Assembly: GCA_030744625.1 (NCBI GenBank)
Contig: JASLQF010000057.1
Span: 1 to 64,000 of the forward strand
Source: Rhodospirillales bacterium
GTDB lineage: Bacteria > Pseudomonadota > Alphaproteobacteria > Rhodospirillales > JASLQF01
Length of the DNA stretch: 64,000 nucleotides
Direction: 5' to 3'
Made by a program: the position numbers and the translations under genes. Under the pieces are notes generated by a model that saw only the letters and a program-made list of their open reading frames with translations, was not told where the DNA came from and ran no database searches. Shown piece after piece: positions 8,966-17,847 of the stretch (position 1 is the stretch's first letter; each line of letters opens with the position of its first letter).

Positions 8966-9797
8966 CCAGGCATCCCACTTTGCGTATAGCGAGCTTGGCG
9001 CAGATGTCGCGCGCCGTGGCCACGTCGGCGATGGGGCCGGCCCGCATGCGGTAGAAGACCCCCTTCTCGCCCCCCAGGTCGGCCTTGGTGACGGACAGCT
9101 CCATGCGGCGCAGAAGGTCTCCATGCTTGCGGCGCAGCCGTTCCCACTCCTGGCTGGCCCGTTGCGGTGAGCGCACGGCACCGAGCTGCACCTTGAACGG
9201 CTTCTTGGGCGCCTCCCTTCGCACCACCGGCTCGGGCGGCGGCGGTGCCGGAGCCGGCGGCGCGGCGGCCACCGCCGGCGGAGGTTGCGCGGCGGCCACC
9301 GCCGCAGTCGGAGGTGGCGCGGCGGGTACAGCCGGAGGTGGCGCCACTTCCCTTGCCGGCGCCACCCCTGATGCCACTTCTTCGGCGCCCCCGCCCGTGG
9401 TCTCGGGTTCGGGCGCCGGGGCGGCGCTGCCGGGAGGCGGCAGCGGCGTCTCCGGCGGCGGCAACAGACGCTCGACACTGGGCGCCTGTTCGCCATCTTC
9501 CATGCGACCGTAGACGAGCTTGTCCCGATTCGGCACGTCCATGCCGCCCGGGCTGATCGGACGCACCTTCACCGGGCTGGCGTCGGCACGGATCAAGGGC
9601 GTTTCAAACGAGTCGTCGGGCGGAAACAGGTCATCCAGATAGACCCAGCCGGCGCCCGCGCCCCCCACCGCCAGCACGAGGAACAGAAGGAACAGGCGCA
9701 GCTTCCACCGCCTTCCCGGCCGCGGCTGCCTCATGGGTTCGAATTCCGGCGGCTCCGGTGTCTCGCCGAGCCCGCCGCCGCTTTCCTCGGCGGCCAT
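8946..9797 (-). CDS. SPOR-domain cell-envelope protein
   Basis: 283 residues. A basic cytoplasmic N-terminus (about 35 residues) precedes one membrane helix (LRLFLLFLVLAVGGAGAGWVY), then a long periplasmic Ala/Pro-rich linker and a C-terminal SPOR domain (PFKVQLGAVRSPQRASQEWERL to the end). SPOR domains bind denuded glycan strands at division septa. Its ATG overlaps the argS stop (TAATG) and it is followed by nagZ, matching the argS-SPOR-nagZ order of many alphaproteobacteria. Probably a septal or FtsN-like protein. Confidence 0.88.
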   Translation of the reverse strand: MAAEESGGGLGETPEPPEFEPMRQPRPGRRWKLRLFLLFLVLAVGGAGAGWVYLDDLFPPDDSFETPLIRADASPVKVRPISPGGMDVPNRDKLVYGRMEDGEQAPSVERLLPPPETPLPPPGSAAPAPEPETTGGGAEEVASGVAPAREVAPPPAVPAAPPPTAAVAAAQPPPAVAAAPPAPAPPPPEPVVRREAPKKPFKVQLGAVRSPQRASQEWERLRRKHGDLLRRMELSVTKADLGGEKGVFYRMRAGPIADVATARDICAKLAIRKVGCLVVLPGE

Positions 9798-11560
9798 TAC
9801 CGCAATTCCTCGAGCGGGGTCACCCCCAGGACATTGAGGCCGGACGCGATAACCAGGGCGACGCCTTGCACCAGGGCCAGCCGGGCCAGGGTCAGCCCGC
9901 GGTCCTCGGGCAACAGGAAGCGCAGCCGGGCGTCGTCCTTGCCCTTGTTCCAAAGGGCGTGGAAACGGGCCGCCAGATCTCCCAAGTAATACGCCACCCG
10001 GTGCGGCTCGTGCGCCTGGGCGGCGCTCTCCACGAGCCGCGGCCAATCCGCCATGGCCTTGATCAGGTCGATCTCGGCTGCGTCGGCCAGGCGGGTCAGG
10101 GGCGCCGCCGCCAACGATTCCGGCACCAGTTCCGTCGCCTCGAACTCTTCGGCGGCATGGCGCAGGACGGAGCACACGCGGGCGTGGGCGTACTGCACGT
10201 AGAAGACAGGGTTTTCGCGCGATTGCTCGGTCACCTTGGCGAGGTCGAAGTCGAGCGTCGCGTCGCTTCCCCGGGTCAGCATGATGAAGCGTACCACGTC
10301 CTTGCCCACCCGATCGATGACGTCGGTCAGGGTCACGAAGGCGCCGGCACGCTTCGACATCTTCACCGGCGCGCCGGCCTCCAGGAGCTTCACCATCTGG
10401 CACAGCTTGACGTCGAGATCGGCGGCGCCTTCCGAGACCGCCTTGACCGCGGCGCGCATGCGCTTGACGTAGCCGCCGTGATCGGCGCCCCACACGTCGA
10501 TCTGGTTCGCGAAACCGCGCCGGTACTTGTCCAGGTGATAGGCGATGTCGGTGGCGAAATAGGTCCACGTGCCGTCCGATTTCTTGAGCGGCCGGTCCAC
10601 GTCGTCACCGAATCGGGTGGCGCGGAAAAGCATTTGCGGCCGGGGCTCCCAGTCCTCGGGCGCCTGCTTGCCCTTGGGCGGCTCGAGGACGCCGGTGTAG
10701 ACCAGGTCCCGCTCATCGAGGAACCTCAAGGCGTCGTCGACGGCGCCGCGCTCGACCAGATCGCGTTCCGAGGTGAACACGTCGATGCTGACGCCGAGCG
10801 CCCGCAGGTCGCCGCGGATGAGGTCCATCATCTCGTCGGTGGCGAAGCGGATTAGGAACTCCAGGTTCTCGGCGTCGTCGGCGTCGAGCCGAGCGGCGTC
10901 GATACGCTCGGCCAGCTTGCGCCCCACCGGCTTCAGGTAGTCGCCCGGATAGAGGCCTTCCATGGCCGCCGCGTCGAGTTCCCCGGTGCCCAGGGCCTCG
11001 CCGGCGCGCGCCGCCGCCGACTTGGCGAGGACCTCGACCTGGGCGCCGGCGTCGTTGATGTAGTATTCGCGGGTGACATCGTAGCCCGCCTTCTCCAGAA
11101 GCGCCGCCAGGGCGTCGCCGAACACGGCGCCGCGGCCGTGGCCGACGTGCAGCGGCCCGGTGGGATTGGCGGATACGAACTCCACGTTGACCGGCGCGCC
11201 GCCGCCGATCGACGAATCGCCGTAGGCCGTGCCCGTCCTCAGGACGTCGGCGAGGCACCCATGCCACAGCTCGGCGTCGAGACGCATGTTGATGAATCCG
11301 GGGCCCGCCACCTCGGCCCCGGCGATACCTTCCAGCCCCTCCAGGCGTTCGGCCAGGAGTTCCGCGAGGTCGCGCGGCTTCATCCCCGCCGCCTTGGCCA
11401 GCACCATGGCGGCGTTGGCTGTCAGGTCGCCGTGCGCCGCCTCGCGCGGCGGCTCGACGCTGACGCGGGAACAATCCAGGCCTTGTGGGAGGCGGCCCTC
11501 GCCGGCCATGTCGGCAACAATCCCCACCACCTCGTCGCGAAAGCGGTTGAAGACGTTCAT
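9797..11560 (-). CDS. argS: Arginine--tRNA ligase
   Basis: 587 residues, class I synthetase attaching arginine to its tRNA. The HIGH-type signature is [15 protein letters not shown]; the KMSK loop is [12 protein letters not shown]; the C-terminal DALR anticodon-binding domain follows. The ATG at 11560 gives the family N-terminus ([11 protein letters not shown]) and overlaps the dgt stop as ATGA. The open frame extends to 11707 within dgt without similarity. Confidence 0.96.
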   Translation of the reverse strand: MNVFNRFRDEVVGIVADMAGEGRLPQGLDCSRVSVEPPREAAHGDLTANAAMVLAKAAGMKPRDLAELLAERLEGLEGIAGAEVAGPGFINMRLDAELWHGCLADVLRTGTAYGDSSIGGGAPVNVEFVSANPTGPLHVGHGRGAVFGDALAALLEKAGYDVTREYYINDAGAQVEVLAKSAAARAGEALGTGELDAAAMEGLYPGDYLKPVGRKLAERIDAARLDADDAENLEFLIRFATDEMMDLIRGDLRALGVSIDVFTSERDLVERGAVDDALRFLDERDLVYTGVLEPPKGKQAPEDWEPRPQMLFRATRFGDDVDRPLKKSDGTWTYFATDIAYHLDKYRRGFANQIDVWGADHGGYVKRMRAAVKAVSEGAADLDVKLCQMVKLLEAGAPVKMSKRAGAFVTLTDVIDRVGKDVVRFIMLTRGSDATLDFDLAKVTEQSRENPVFYVQYAHARVCSVLRHAAEEFEATELVPESLAAAPLTRLADAAEIDLIKAMADWPRLVESAAQAHEPHRVAYYLGDLAARFHALWNKGKDDARLRFLLPEDRGLTLARLALVQGVALVIASGLNVLGVTPLEELR

Positions 11561-12738
11561 GGCGTTCTCGCGTCGAGGTCGAAGAGCCGCCGGTGCTCGT
11601 CGATGGCGAAGCGGTCGGTCATGCCGGCGACGTAGTCGGCGACGAGCTGGGCGGTGGCTTTGGTGCCGGATCCCTCGGCCCGGCGCCGCCAGTCGGTGGG
11701 CAGGCATTCGGGCTCGACCACGAGCAACGCAAAGATTTCCCGCACCACGCGGCGCGCCTTGCTGGTCATGCGGTTGAGTTTGTAGTGGCGATACATGTTC
11801 TCGAACAGGAATTCCTTCAAGGCGCGGTCGTTGTTTCGCATCACCTCCGAGAACGCCGCCACCGGCACGCCGAGCCGCCGCACATCGGCGGAGGACCCGG
11901 GCGCGGCGTCGGCGAGCCGGCTTGCGGTCTCGCCGATCAGGTCATCGACCATGGCGCCGATCAGGCGACGCACGGCCTCGTGGATAAGCCGCGGCTCCTC
12001 CAGGTCGGGATGGGCGGCGCGGGCCTCGGCAAAAATCGGGCCGACCAGGGGAACGTCGGCGAGGTCCTTGACGCTGAACAGCCCGGCGCGCAGCCCGTCG
12101 TCGATATCGTGGTTGTTGTAGGCGATGTCGTCGGAAAGCGACGCCACCTGGGCCTCGGCGCCGGCGTAGGTATCGATTTCCAGGTCGTCCCCGGCGACGT
12201 AATCGGCGATCACCCGGGGAATGGCGGCGGCGGTTCCTTCGCCGGTGAGCGGGCCGTTGTGCTTGACCACCCCTTCCAGGGTCTCCCAGGTAAGGTTTAG
12301 TCCGGCGAAGTGGGGATAGCGTTCCTCGAGGTGGGTCACCACCCTCAGCGACTGGGCGTTGTGGTCGAAGCCGCCGAAGGGTTCCATCTTCTCCTTCAGC
12401 GCGTCCTCGCCGGCGTGACCGAAGGGCGGGTGGCCAAGGTCGTGGGCCAGGGCCAGGGCCTCGGCCAGGTCCTCGTCGAGACGCAAGTAGCGGCACACCG
12501 AGCGCGCGATCTGGGCTACCTCCAGCGAATGGGTGAGCCGGGTGCGGAAGAAGTCGCCCTCGTGGTTGACGAAGACCTGGGTCTTGTAGGCGAGCTTGCG
12601 GAAGGCCGCGGAGTGGATGATGCGGTCGCGGTCCCGCTGGAAGCACGTCCGCGTCGGGCTTTCCGGTTCGCAATGGCGGCGGCCGCGGCTGTCTTCGGGA
12701 CGGCAGGCGTAGGGCGCCGGAGTGTACGCGGCGGTCAT
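11557..12738 (-). CDS. dgt: Deoxyguanosinetriphosphate triphosphohydrolase-like protein
   Basis: 393 residues, HD-domain phosphohydrolase that splits dNTPs into nucleoside and triphosphate. Metal-binding motifs are [13 protein letters not shown] and [13 protein letters not shown], with [13 protein letters not shown] completing the HD set. N-terminal [23 protein letters not shown] is typical of the dGTPase-like group. First gene of the long minus-strand block, facing erpA across a 141-bp control region. Confidence 0.93.
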   Translation of the reverse strand: MTAAYTPAPYACRPEDSRGRRHCEPESPTRTCFQRDRDRIIHSAAFRKLAYKTQVFVNHEGDFFRTRLTHSLEVAQIARSVCRYLRLDEDLAEALALAHDLGHPPFGHAGEDALKEKMEPFGGFDHNAQSLRVVTHLEERYPHFAGLNLTWETLEGVVKHNGPLTGEGTAAAIPRVIADYVAGDDLEIDTYAGAEAQVASLSDDIAYNNHDIDDGLRAGLFSVKDLADVPLVGPIFAEARAAHPDLEEPRLIHEAVRRLIGAMVDDLIGETASRLADAAPGSSADVRRLGVPVAAFSEVMRNNDRALKEFLFENMYRHYKLNRMTSKARRVVREIFALLVVEPECLPTDWRRRAEGSGTKATAQLVADYVAGMTDRFAIDEHRRLFDLDARTP

Positions 12739-12792
12739 GGCGGAAAATTACTCGGCGGAAGGTGCACAGGCAACGGAACTTTGCGGGCTCGT

Positions 12793-12820
12793 TTGACAAT
12801 CGCCGCCGGGGGATTACATA
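12793..12820 (+). promoter_or_regulatory. Candidate promoter for erpA
   Basis: TTGACA at 12793-12798 is a perfect -35 hexamer. A weak -10 (TACATA, 12815-12820) lies 16 bases further on. It sits about 60 bp ahead of the erpA start in the dgt-erpA divergent gap. Confidence 0.45.
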
Positions 12821-12824
12821 AGAG

Positions 12825-12865
12825 TTAAATTAGTTTAATATGAGACTTCTCTAATACGGAGTCTC
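12825..12865 (+). promoter_or_regulatory. Two inverted repeats in the erpA leader
   Basis: An AT-rich palindrome, TTAAA-N4-TTTAA (12825-12838), lies just after the predicted promoter; a second inverted repeat, GAGACT (12842-12847) and AGTCTC (12860-12865), follows before the ribosome-binding site. In alphaproteobacteria Fe-S genes are often controlled by IscR or RirA; whether either binds here is inference. Confidence 0.4.
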
Positions 12866-12879
12866 GGAAGGGAGCGGGA

Positions 12880-13236
12880 ATGAGCCAAACCGCGACCGAC
12901 GCCGGCCAACGCCGGGTGAGCATATCGCTCAGCGCGGCGGGAAGGATCGCCACCCTCCTCAAGGAGGAAGACGACGACGCCCTCATGCTGCGCGTTGCCA
13001 TCTCCGGGGGCGGCTGCTCCGGCTTCCAGTACGGGTTCTCGTTCGACAGCGCCGTCGGCGATGAAGACCGGGTGTTCGAGGAAAACGGGGCCAAGGTGGT
13101 GATCGACGAGGCCTCCCTCGAGCTTCTCGCCGGTGCCGAGGTCGATTTCGTCGAGGAGCTCGGCGCCTCCTACTTCGCCATGAAGAACCCCAACGCCAAG
13201 TCGGTGTGCGGCTGCGGCACCTCGTTTTCCATCTGA
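12880..13236 (+). CDS. erpA: A-type iron-sulfur cluster insertion protein
   Basis: 118 residues. A-type carriers receive Fe-S clusters and pass them to target enzymes. The three conserved cysteines are present: GGGCSGFQY (about residue 46) and CGCGTSF at the C-terminus. The family length and position divergent from dgt and next to xthA fit erpA of alphaproteobacteria; IscA cannot be strictly excluded. A purine-rich AAGGGAGCGGG site precedes the ATG. Confidence 0.92.
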   Translation: MSQTATDAGQRRVSISLSAAGRIATLLKEEDDDALMLRVAISGGGCSGFQYGFSFDSAVGDEDRVFEENGAKVVIDEASLELLAGAEVDFVEELGASYFAMKNPNAKSVCGCGTSFSI

Positions 13237-13313
13237 CGGCATCCGGCGAAACCTGATAGAAAAACGGGGCCCGCCGGTGCGCCGGCCCGGTTCGTTGGGA
13301 AGGCCGCTTCTCC

Positions 13314-14093
13314 ATGCTCAAGATCGCCACCTGGAACGTCAATTCGGTCAAGGCGAGGTTGCCCCGGGTCCTCGACTGGCTGGCCGAGGCGGCGCCCGAC
13401 GTGGCCCTCCTGCAGGAGACCAAGGGCACCGAGGAAACGTTCCCGGCCCTCGAGATCGGCGAGCTCGGCTACAACGTGGCGGTCGCCGGGCAGAAGACCT
13501 ACAACGGCGTCGCCATCCTCTCCAAACGACCCATCGAGGTAACCCTCGACGCCCTTCCCGGCGACGGCGCCGACGATCAGGCGCGCTATATCGAGGCCAT
13601 CACCGGCGGTGTGCGCGTCGCCTCCATCTACCTGCCCAACGGCAACCCGGTGGACGGGCCGAAGTACCCCTACAAGCTGGCCTGGATGGAGCGTCTCACC
13701 GCCCACGCCCGGCGCCTGCTGGAGACCGAGGACGCCATCGTGCTCGGCGGCGACTACAACGTTTGCCCCACCGACGACGACCTCTACGACCCCGAGGGCT
13801 GGGCCGACGACGCGCTGTGCCGCGCCGAGACCCGGCAGCGCTACCGGGAGCTGGTTTTCCTGGGGCTGACCGACGCATTGCGCGTGTTCAATCGGCAATC
13901 GCACCTCTATACCTTCTGGGACTACCAGGGGGGCGCCTGGCAGAAGGACAACGGCTTGCGCATCGACCACCTTTTGCTGTCGCCCCAGGCCGCCGACCGC
14001 CTGAGCGCCAGCGGCGTCGACCGCGGCCCGCGCAACAAGGAAAAACCCTCCGACCACACCCCGGTCTGGTGCGAGCTGGAAGATGGCGGCTGA
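13314..14093 (+). CDS. xthA: Exodeoxyribonuclease III
   Basis: 259 residues, endonuclease/exonuclease/phosphatase fold. The enzyme cuts at abasic sites and trims 3' ends in base-excision repair. Active-site stretches are LKIATWNVNSVKAR (metal-binding Asn), LLQETKG (Glu), LGGDYNVCP (Asp/Asn), LRIDHLL and SDHTPVW (catalytic His). Full length. Overlaps the next gene by 11 bp. Confidence 0.96.
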   Translation: MLKIATWNVNSVKARLPRVLDWLAEAAPDVALLQETKGTEETFPALEIGELGYNVAVAGQKTYNGVAILSKRPIEVTLDALPGDGADDQARYIEAITGGVRVASIYLPNGNPVDGPKYPYKLAWMERLTAHARRLLETEDAIVLGGDYNVCPTDDDLYDPEGWADDALCRAETRQRYRELVFLGLTDALRVFNRQSHLYTFWDYQGGAWQKDNGLRIDHLLLSPQAADRLSASGVDRGPRNKEKPSDHTPVWCELEDGG

Positions 14094-14487
14094 GCATACC
14101 GGAGGGTGCCTGTGCGGTGCCGTGCGCTACCGCGCCACCGCCGAGCCCCTGGTCGTCACCCACTGCCATTGCACTCTCTGCCAAAAGGAAAGCGGCGCCG
14201 CCTTCGTCACCTGGGCGGCGTTCCCCAAGGATGCCTTCGCCTTCACCGAGGGCGCGCCCGCCGCCTATTGGGCCACCGACAAGGCGGAGCGCACCTTCTG
14301 TAGCGCCTGCGGCGGCACCCTGACCTTCGTTCACGTGGAAAGCGCCCATCAGGTGGACGTGGCGGCGGGCTCGCTCGACAAGCCGGGCGCGGTTCGGCCC
14401 AGGGACCACATCTGGGACTCCAGCCGCATCCCGTGGGCGCACATGGCCGACGGCCTGCCCCGCCATCGGGGCGAGCGCGACGAATAG
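14083..14487 (+). CDS. GFA (CENP-V/Gfa) family zinc protein
   Basis: 134 residues. The family, named for a glutathione-dependent formaldehyde-activating enzyme, binds two zinc ions through conserved Cys. Here GGCLCGAVRY at the start, THCHCTLCQK at about residue 27 and FCSACGGTLTF at about 72 provide the Cys set. Overlaps xthA by 11 bp, so co-expressed. The actual substrate is unknown; many members are not formaldehyde enzymes. A paralogue lies at 21490-21912. Confidence 0.88.
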   Translation: MAAEHTGGCLCGAVRYRATAEPLVVTHCHCTLCQKESGAAFVTWAAFPKDAFAFTEGAPAAYWATDKAERTFCSACGGTLTFVHVESAHQVDVAAGSLDKPGAVRPRDHIWDSSRIPWAHMADGLPRHRGERDE

Positions 14488-14508
14488 GCGCCGGCGGGCC
14501 GGCTGCTC

Positions 14509-14697
14509 TCAGGGCCGGTTGCCGGTCTTCTCGTAGTGCTGCTCGAGGGCCTTCTCGAAGGCCGCCACTTCGGCGTCCGACACCTCGGTGCCGCAGTCGT
14601 AACACGTGTTGGTCATGCGGTCGTACCAGCGGCAGCCGCACTCGTTGCAGGCCAGCTCGGGCGCGCCCTGGGGATTGTAGAAGACCACCATGTCCAA
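14509..14697 (-). CDS. Small zinc-ribbon protein
   Basis: 62 residues with two CxxC knuckles: CNECGC at about 17-22 and CYDCG at about 32-36, forming a zinc ribbon, then a short helix. No catalytic motif. The four-Cys spacing and the clean small frame support a real gene. It is followed upstream by the 151-residue unknown and the flavin oxidoreductase on the same strand, so it may be co-transcribed with them. Confidence 0.75.
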   Translation of the reverse strand: MDMVVFYNPQGAPELACNECGCRWYDRMTNTCYDCGTEVSDAEVAAFEKALEQHYEKTGNRP

Positions 14698-14718
14698 CGC
14701 CTCTCTACGCCCCCGGTG

Positions 14719-15174
14719 TTACCGGCAGGCCCCCATGAAGCTGATGCCCAATTCGTCGAACAGCTCCTCGTAGCCCAGGTCGTCGAGTTCGCCGCGGGCA
14801 CGCAGGTAAAAGACCGCCACTTCCTTGCGGTTGATTCGCTTGACCAGGTCGGGCAACGCGTCGTCGGCGAGCCGGGCGTGGAGTCCGGCGAGAATAGCGT
14901 CGTCGGCAACCAGCAAAAGATCGACGCCGGCCTCCTGGAATCCCGAAAATGCCGCCGCCTCGGCGCGCGCGCCTTGGCGCGTCACGGCCCACACCAGCAT
15001 GGGCCCGTCGAGATCGGACACCGGCCCGTCGGCGCCGCCGCGCGACACCAAGCCGATGCGCGCCCCATCGCTGAGCGGCGCGAAGAGGGCGCGGTTGCGG
15101 TCGAGGACGGCCTGCCAGCCGGCCGCGTCGGCCATGCCCCGCCGGGCACCCTCGCTGATCGCCGTGTCCTTCAT
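14719..15174 (-). CDS. Conserved-looking hypothetical protein next to flavin oxidoreductase
   Basis: 151 residues, soluble, no signal peptide or motif I recognise. It has an alternating alpha/beta look (IGLVSRGG, MLVWAVTRQG, VDLLLVADD, AVFYLRARGELDDLGYEELF). The ATG at 15174 is five bases after the oxidoreductase stop; a GTG at 15192 inside that gene is an alternative. Tight coupling suggests a shared function with the oxidoreductase, possibly as an accessory subunit, but that is inference. Confidence 0.72.
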   Translation of the reverse strand: MKDTAISEGARRGMADAAGWQAVLDRNRALFAPLSDGARIGLVSRGGADGPVSDLDGPMLVWAVTRQGARAEAAAFSGFQEAGVDLLLVADDAILAGLHARLADDALPDLVKRINRKEVAVFYLRARGELDDLGYEELFDELGISFMGACR

Positions 15175-15179
15175 CGGCC

Positions 15180-17150
15180 CTAGATCCGGCACCCCAGGCG
15201 GTATCCTTCGTGGATGGCCTGGGTGAGGTCACGTGGCGCGTGGACGTCGCCGGCCATGTAGATCTCGTCGACCATCCACAGGAAGTCATTGTAGAGTTCC
15301 TGGTTGGGCCGGCGCGGCCCGGCGAGAACGATGGAATCGGCGGCGATGGTGCGTTCCGAGCCGTCCCCGTTCATCACCGTCACGCCGGCGCCGGTCAGCG
15401 CCGCGACGCGGACGCCGGTGACGGACTCGATACCGAGCTCCTCGATCCAGGCCTTGTGGCGCCACTTCCAGGTCGGCGAGACATCGTCGGCGACGCGTTT
15501 CCCACGCTCGACGATAATCACCTCGTGGCCCCGCTGGCTCAGGGACTCGGCGACGGTCAGGCCCACCTTGTTGCCGCCGACGACCACTACCTTGTTGCCG
15601 ACTTCGGCGCCGTTGACGGCGATATCGAGAGCGTCGACCACGGGGGCGCCGTCTTCCGCTTCGGGCAGGGCGCCGGTGTCGGTGCTGGCGCCGGTGGCCA
15701 GCACCACCACGTCATATTGGTGCAAGAGCGTGCGCATCATCTTGGGCGTCGGTTCGGTATTCAGCTTGACCTCGATGCCGAGGCGAGCGATCACCACCTC
15801 GTATTGGGCGATCACCGAGCGCAGATCATCCTTGTTGGCCAGGTCGTGCTCGGCGTAGCCGCGCAGCGCGCCGCCGACGCGGTCGCTCTTTTCATAGACC
15901 GTGACCTCGTGGCCCCGCTTGTGGGCGGCGATGGCGCATTCCAGGCCCGCCGGGCCGGCGCCGACGACCATGACGCGCTTCTTGGTGACCGCCGGCGTGA
16001 TGCTGTATTCGGGCTCGTACTCGTGGCCCAGCGTCGGGTTCATGGTGCAAGTGTAGGGCAGGTCCCGGAAAAGCCGCGACAGGCAGTTGAGGGAGCCGAC
16101 GCAGCGCCGCACCTCGTCGAGCCGGCCCTGGCGCGCCTTGTGCACCATCTGGGGATCGGCCAGCAGGGGCCGGCAGACCTCCCAGAAATCGAATTCGCCG
16201 TCGGCGATGCACTTGTCGGCCATCTCCGGGTCGGGCAGGCGCACGCCGAAGGCCAGGGGCAGGTCGGGCAGCATCTTCTTGCAGCGCGCCGCCAGGCGGT
16301 TCCAATGGCCCGGCGCCACGTCGCGGCCGATGGAGGATTCGGGAGCCTCCTGCCAGCCGACGGTGATGCTCATCATGTCGACCCCGGCGTCGGCCGCCAT
16401 CTGGATCTGCTCGAAACACTCGTCCTCCGAATTGCAGCCCCACTTGTCCATGAGCTCGGCGCCGTTGAGGCGGATGATCAGCGGTTTGTCGCCGATGGTC
16501 TGTTTGATCTCGTCGATCAGCTCGACCATGAAGCGGCCACGGTTGCGCACCGAGCCGCCGTACTCGTCGGTGCGCTTGTTGGTAAAGCTGCTCAGGAAGT
16601 TGGCCAGCAGGTAGCCCATGAAGCTGGTCACCTCGACCCCGTCGTAGCCGCAGCGGATGGCCCGCTCGCAGGCATCGGCGTGCTGGCGGATGCACTCGTG
16701 GATCTGCTCCTTGGACATCTCGCGCGGTGGCCGGAAGTGGGGCAGGGTTTGAGGCACCGTCGAGGGCTGGACGCAATAGCCGATGTCGATGCCACCGTAG
16801 CGGCCGGCGTGCAGGATCTGCTGGATGGCCATGGCGCCGGCGTCGTGGATGTAGCCGGCGATCTCCTCGAACTGGGGCATGAACTTGTCGTCGTAGAGGG
16901 CGATCTGGCTGAAGTACCCCTTGCCCTCGCCGAGGGGGTCCGGATAGGCGCCCTGGTTGGTGATCATGCCACAGCCGGTCTCGGAGATGACCTTGGTGCG
17001 GGCCAGCTCGCGCGGCGAGATGAAGCCGTCGCGGTCGTTGAAGTTGGAGACGCAGCAGGCGCCGAACTTGATGCGGTTGGCCAGCTTGAATCCCGCGAAC
17101 TGGGCCTCCTGGAACAGGTTGGGGAATTGCTTCTCGCCGGGCAGGGTCAT
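15180..17150 (-). CDS. NADH:flavin oxidoreductase / 2,4-dienoyl-CoA reductase-type FMN-FAD enzyme
   Basis: 656 residues with the plan of 2,4-dienoyl-CoA reductase and trimethylamine dehydrogenase: an FMN TIM barrel (1-370), a small Fe-S segment, then an FAD/NAD(P) pyridine-nucleotide half (from VMVVGAGPAGLECAIAAHKRG, about residue 400). NKRTDEYGGSVRNR is the family hallmark. Two oddities: the usual barrel motif with two His is TSFMGYLL here, keeping only the Tyr; and the [4Fe-4S] motif reads CVGSLNC-x11-C, missing the second Cys of CxxCxxxC. Start at 17150 is backed by an AGGA site. Likely an enoate or amine redox enzyme; substrate unknown. Confidence 0.88.
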   Translation of the reverse strand: MTLPGEKQFPNLFQEAQFAGFKLANRIKFGACCVSNFNDRDGFISPRELARTKVISETGCGMITNQGAYPDPLGEGKGYFSQIALYDDKFMPQFEEIAGYIHDAGAMAIQQILHAGRYGGIDIGYCVQPSTVPQTLPHFRPPREMSKEQIHECIRQHADACERAIRCGYDGVEVTSFMGYLLANFLSSFTNKRTDEYGGSVRNRGRFMVELIDEIKQTIGDKPLIIRLNGAELMDKWGCNSEDECFEQIQMAADAGVDMMSITVGWQEAPESSIGRDVAPGHWNRLAARCKKMLPDLPLAFGVRLPDPEMADKCIADGEFDFWEVCRPLLADPQMVHKARQGRLDEVRRCVGSLNCLSRLFRDLPYTCTMNPTLGHEYEPEYSITPAVTKKRVMVVGAGPAGLECAIAAHKRGHEVTVYEKSDRVGGALRGYAEHDLANKDDLRSVIAQYEVVIARLGIEVKLNTEPTPKMMRTLLHQYDVVVLATGASTDTGALPEAEDGAPVVDALDIAVNGAEVGNKVVVVGGNKVGLTVAESLSQRGHEVIIVERGKRVADDVSPTWKWRHKAWIEELGIESVTGVRVAALTGAGVTVMNGDGSERTIAADSIVLAGPRRPNQELYNDFLWMVDEIYMAGDVHAPRDLTQAIHEGYRLGCRI

Positions 17151-17170
17151 GGCTGAATTTCCTGTAAATT

Positions 17171-17233
17171 CTGAGCGCTCAGTCACCTTCGATTCTATAA
17201 CCATTCCGGGCGCCTCCAATTGACAAAAGTCAA
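17171..17233. promoter_or_regulatory. Two operator-like palindromes in a divergent promoter region
   Basis: CTGAGCGCTCAG (17171-17182) is a perfect 12-bp palindrome of the kind bound by TetR-type repressors. TTGAC-AAAA-GTCAA (17220-17233) is a second perfect inverted repeat. Both lie between the oxidoreductase (leftward) and the VOC gene (rightward), so they could control both. No regulator gene is adjacent. Confidence 0.5.
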
Positions 17234-17325
17234 GGGAGAGGCACTGTCGCCAACCTAGCTTCGGACGGACTTGCGAAGCGCATGAGATGCGCGGTGACAT
17301 GCGATTGTCGGGAGAATCCTACGCC

Positions 17326-17796
17326 ATGGGAAAAGTCCTCGAAATGCTGACCATAAACCTCGCCGTCAACGATCTGGACCAAGCGGTCGAACGATACCGC
17401 AAGTTGGGATTGACAAAGTATCCGCCGGTCCACGTTCCGGAGCCACCCACCCAGCTCACCGACGTGTCCATGCCGACGGGAGACAGCGGTTGGCTCTCGC
17501 TGATCGCGCCGACCGAACCAGACTCGCCCGTCGGCCGGTATCTGGATAAGCGCGGCCAGGGGATCTACTCCATCGTGCTGAGGGTCGACAACCTGCGCGA
17601 AATCATGGAGGAGTGGCGCCAGGCGGGCGCCGAGTGGCTGTTGGAAGAACCCTACGAGTTCCCGCCCGGCACACCGTGTACGAACCTTCTGCCCGACAAG
17701 CTCATCGGCAACTGGTTGAGACCGTCGTCGATGCACGGGGTGCTCTTGGAAACGTTGGAGCTGCAGGGCGAAATCCGCACCCTCGAGCCGGAGTAA
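17326..17796 (+). CDS. VOC (glyoxalase/bleomycin-resistance fold) family protein
   Basis: 156 residues. Two beta-alpha-beta-beta-beta modules typical of the vicinal oxygen chelate superfamily are recognisable (INLAVNDLDQAVERYRKLGL and IYSIVLRVDNLREIMEEWR), with a C-terminal HGVLLETLEL strand carrying the usual metal-ligand Glu. Members include epimerases, glyoxalases and ring-cleaving dioxygenases. Position opposite the flavin oxidoreductase and next to an acyl-CoA ligase suggests a CoA-ester pathway, perhaps an epimerase. ATG at 17326 chosen for the GGGAGA site; the frame is open to 17287. Confidence 0.82.
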   Translation: MGKVLEMLTINLAVNDLDQAVERYRKLGLTKYPPVHVPEPPTQLTDVSMPTGDSGWLSLIAPTEPDSPVGRYLDKRGQGIYSIVLRVDNLREIMEEWRQAGAEWLLEEPYEFPPGTPCTNLLPDKLIGNWLRPSSMHGVLLETLELQGEIRTLEPE

Positions 17797-17847
17797 GCGG
17801 CGCGTCGCCCCGGCGACCCAAACCGGGATGGCGCCTTTGCCGCGCCC

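Noticed and set aside
15210-17156. 648-codon open frame antisense to the flavin oxidoreductase
   Set aside because: No recognisable domain or start signal; the opposite strand has a fully supported enzyme.
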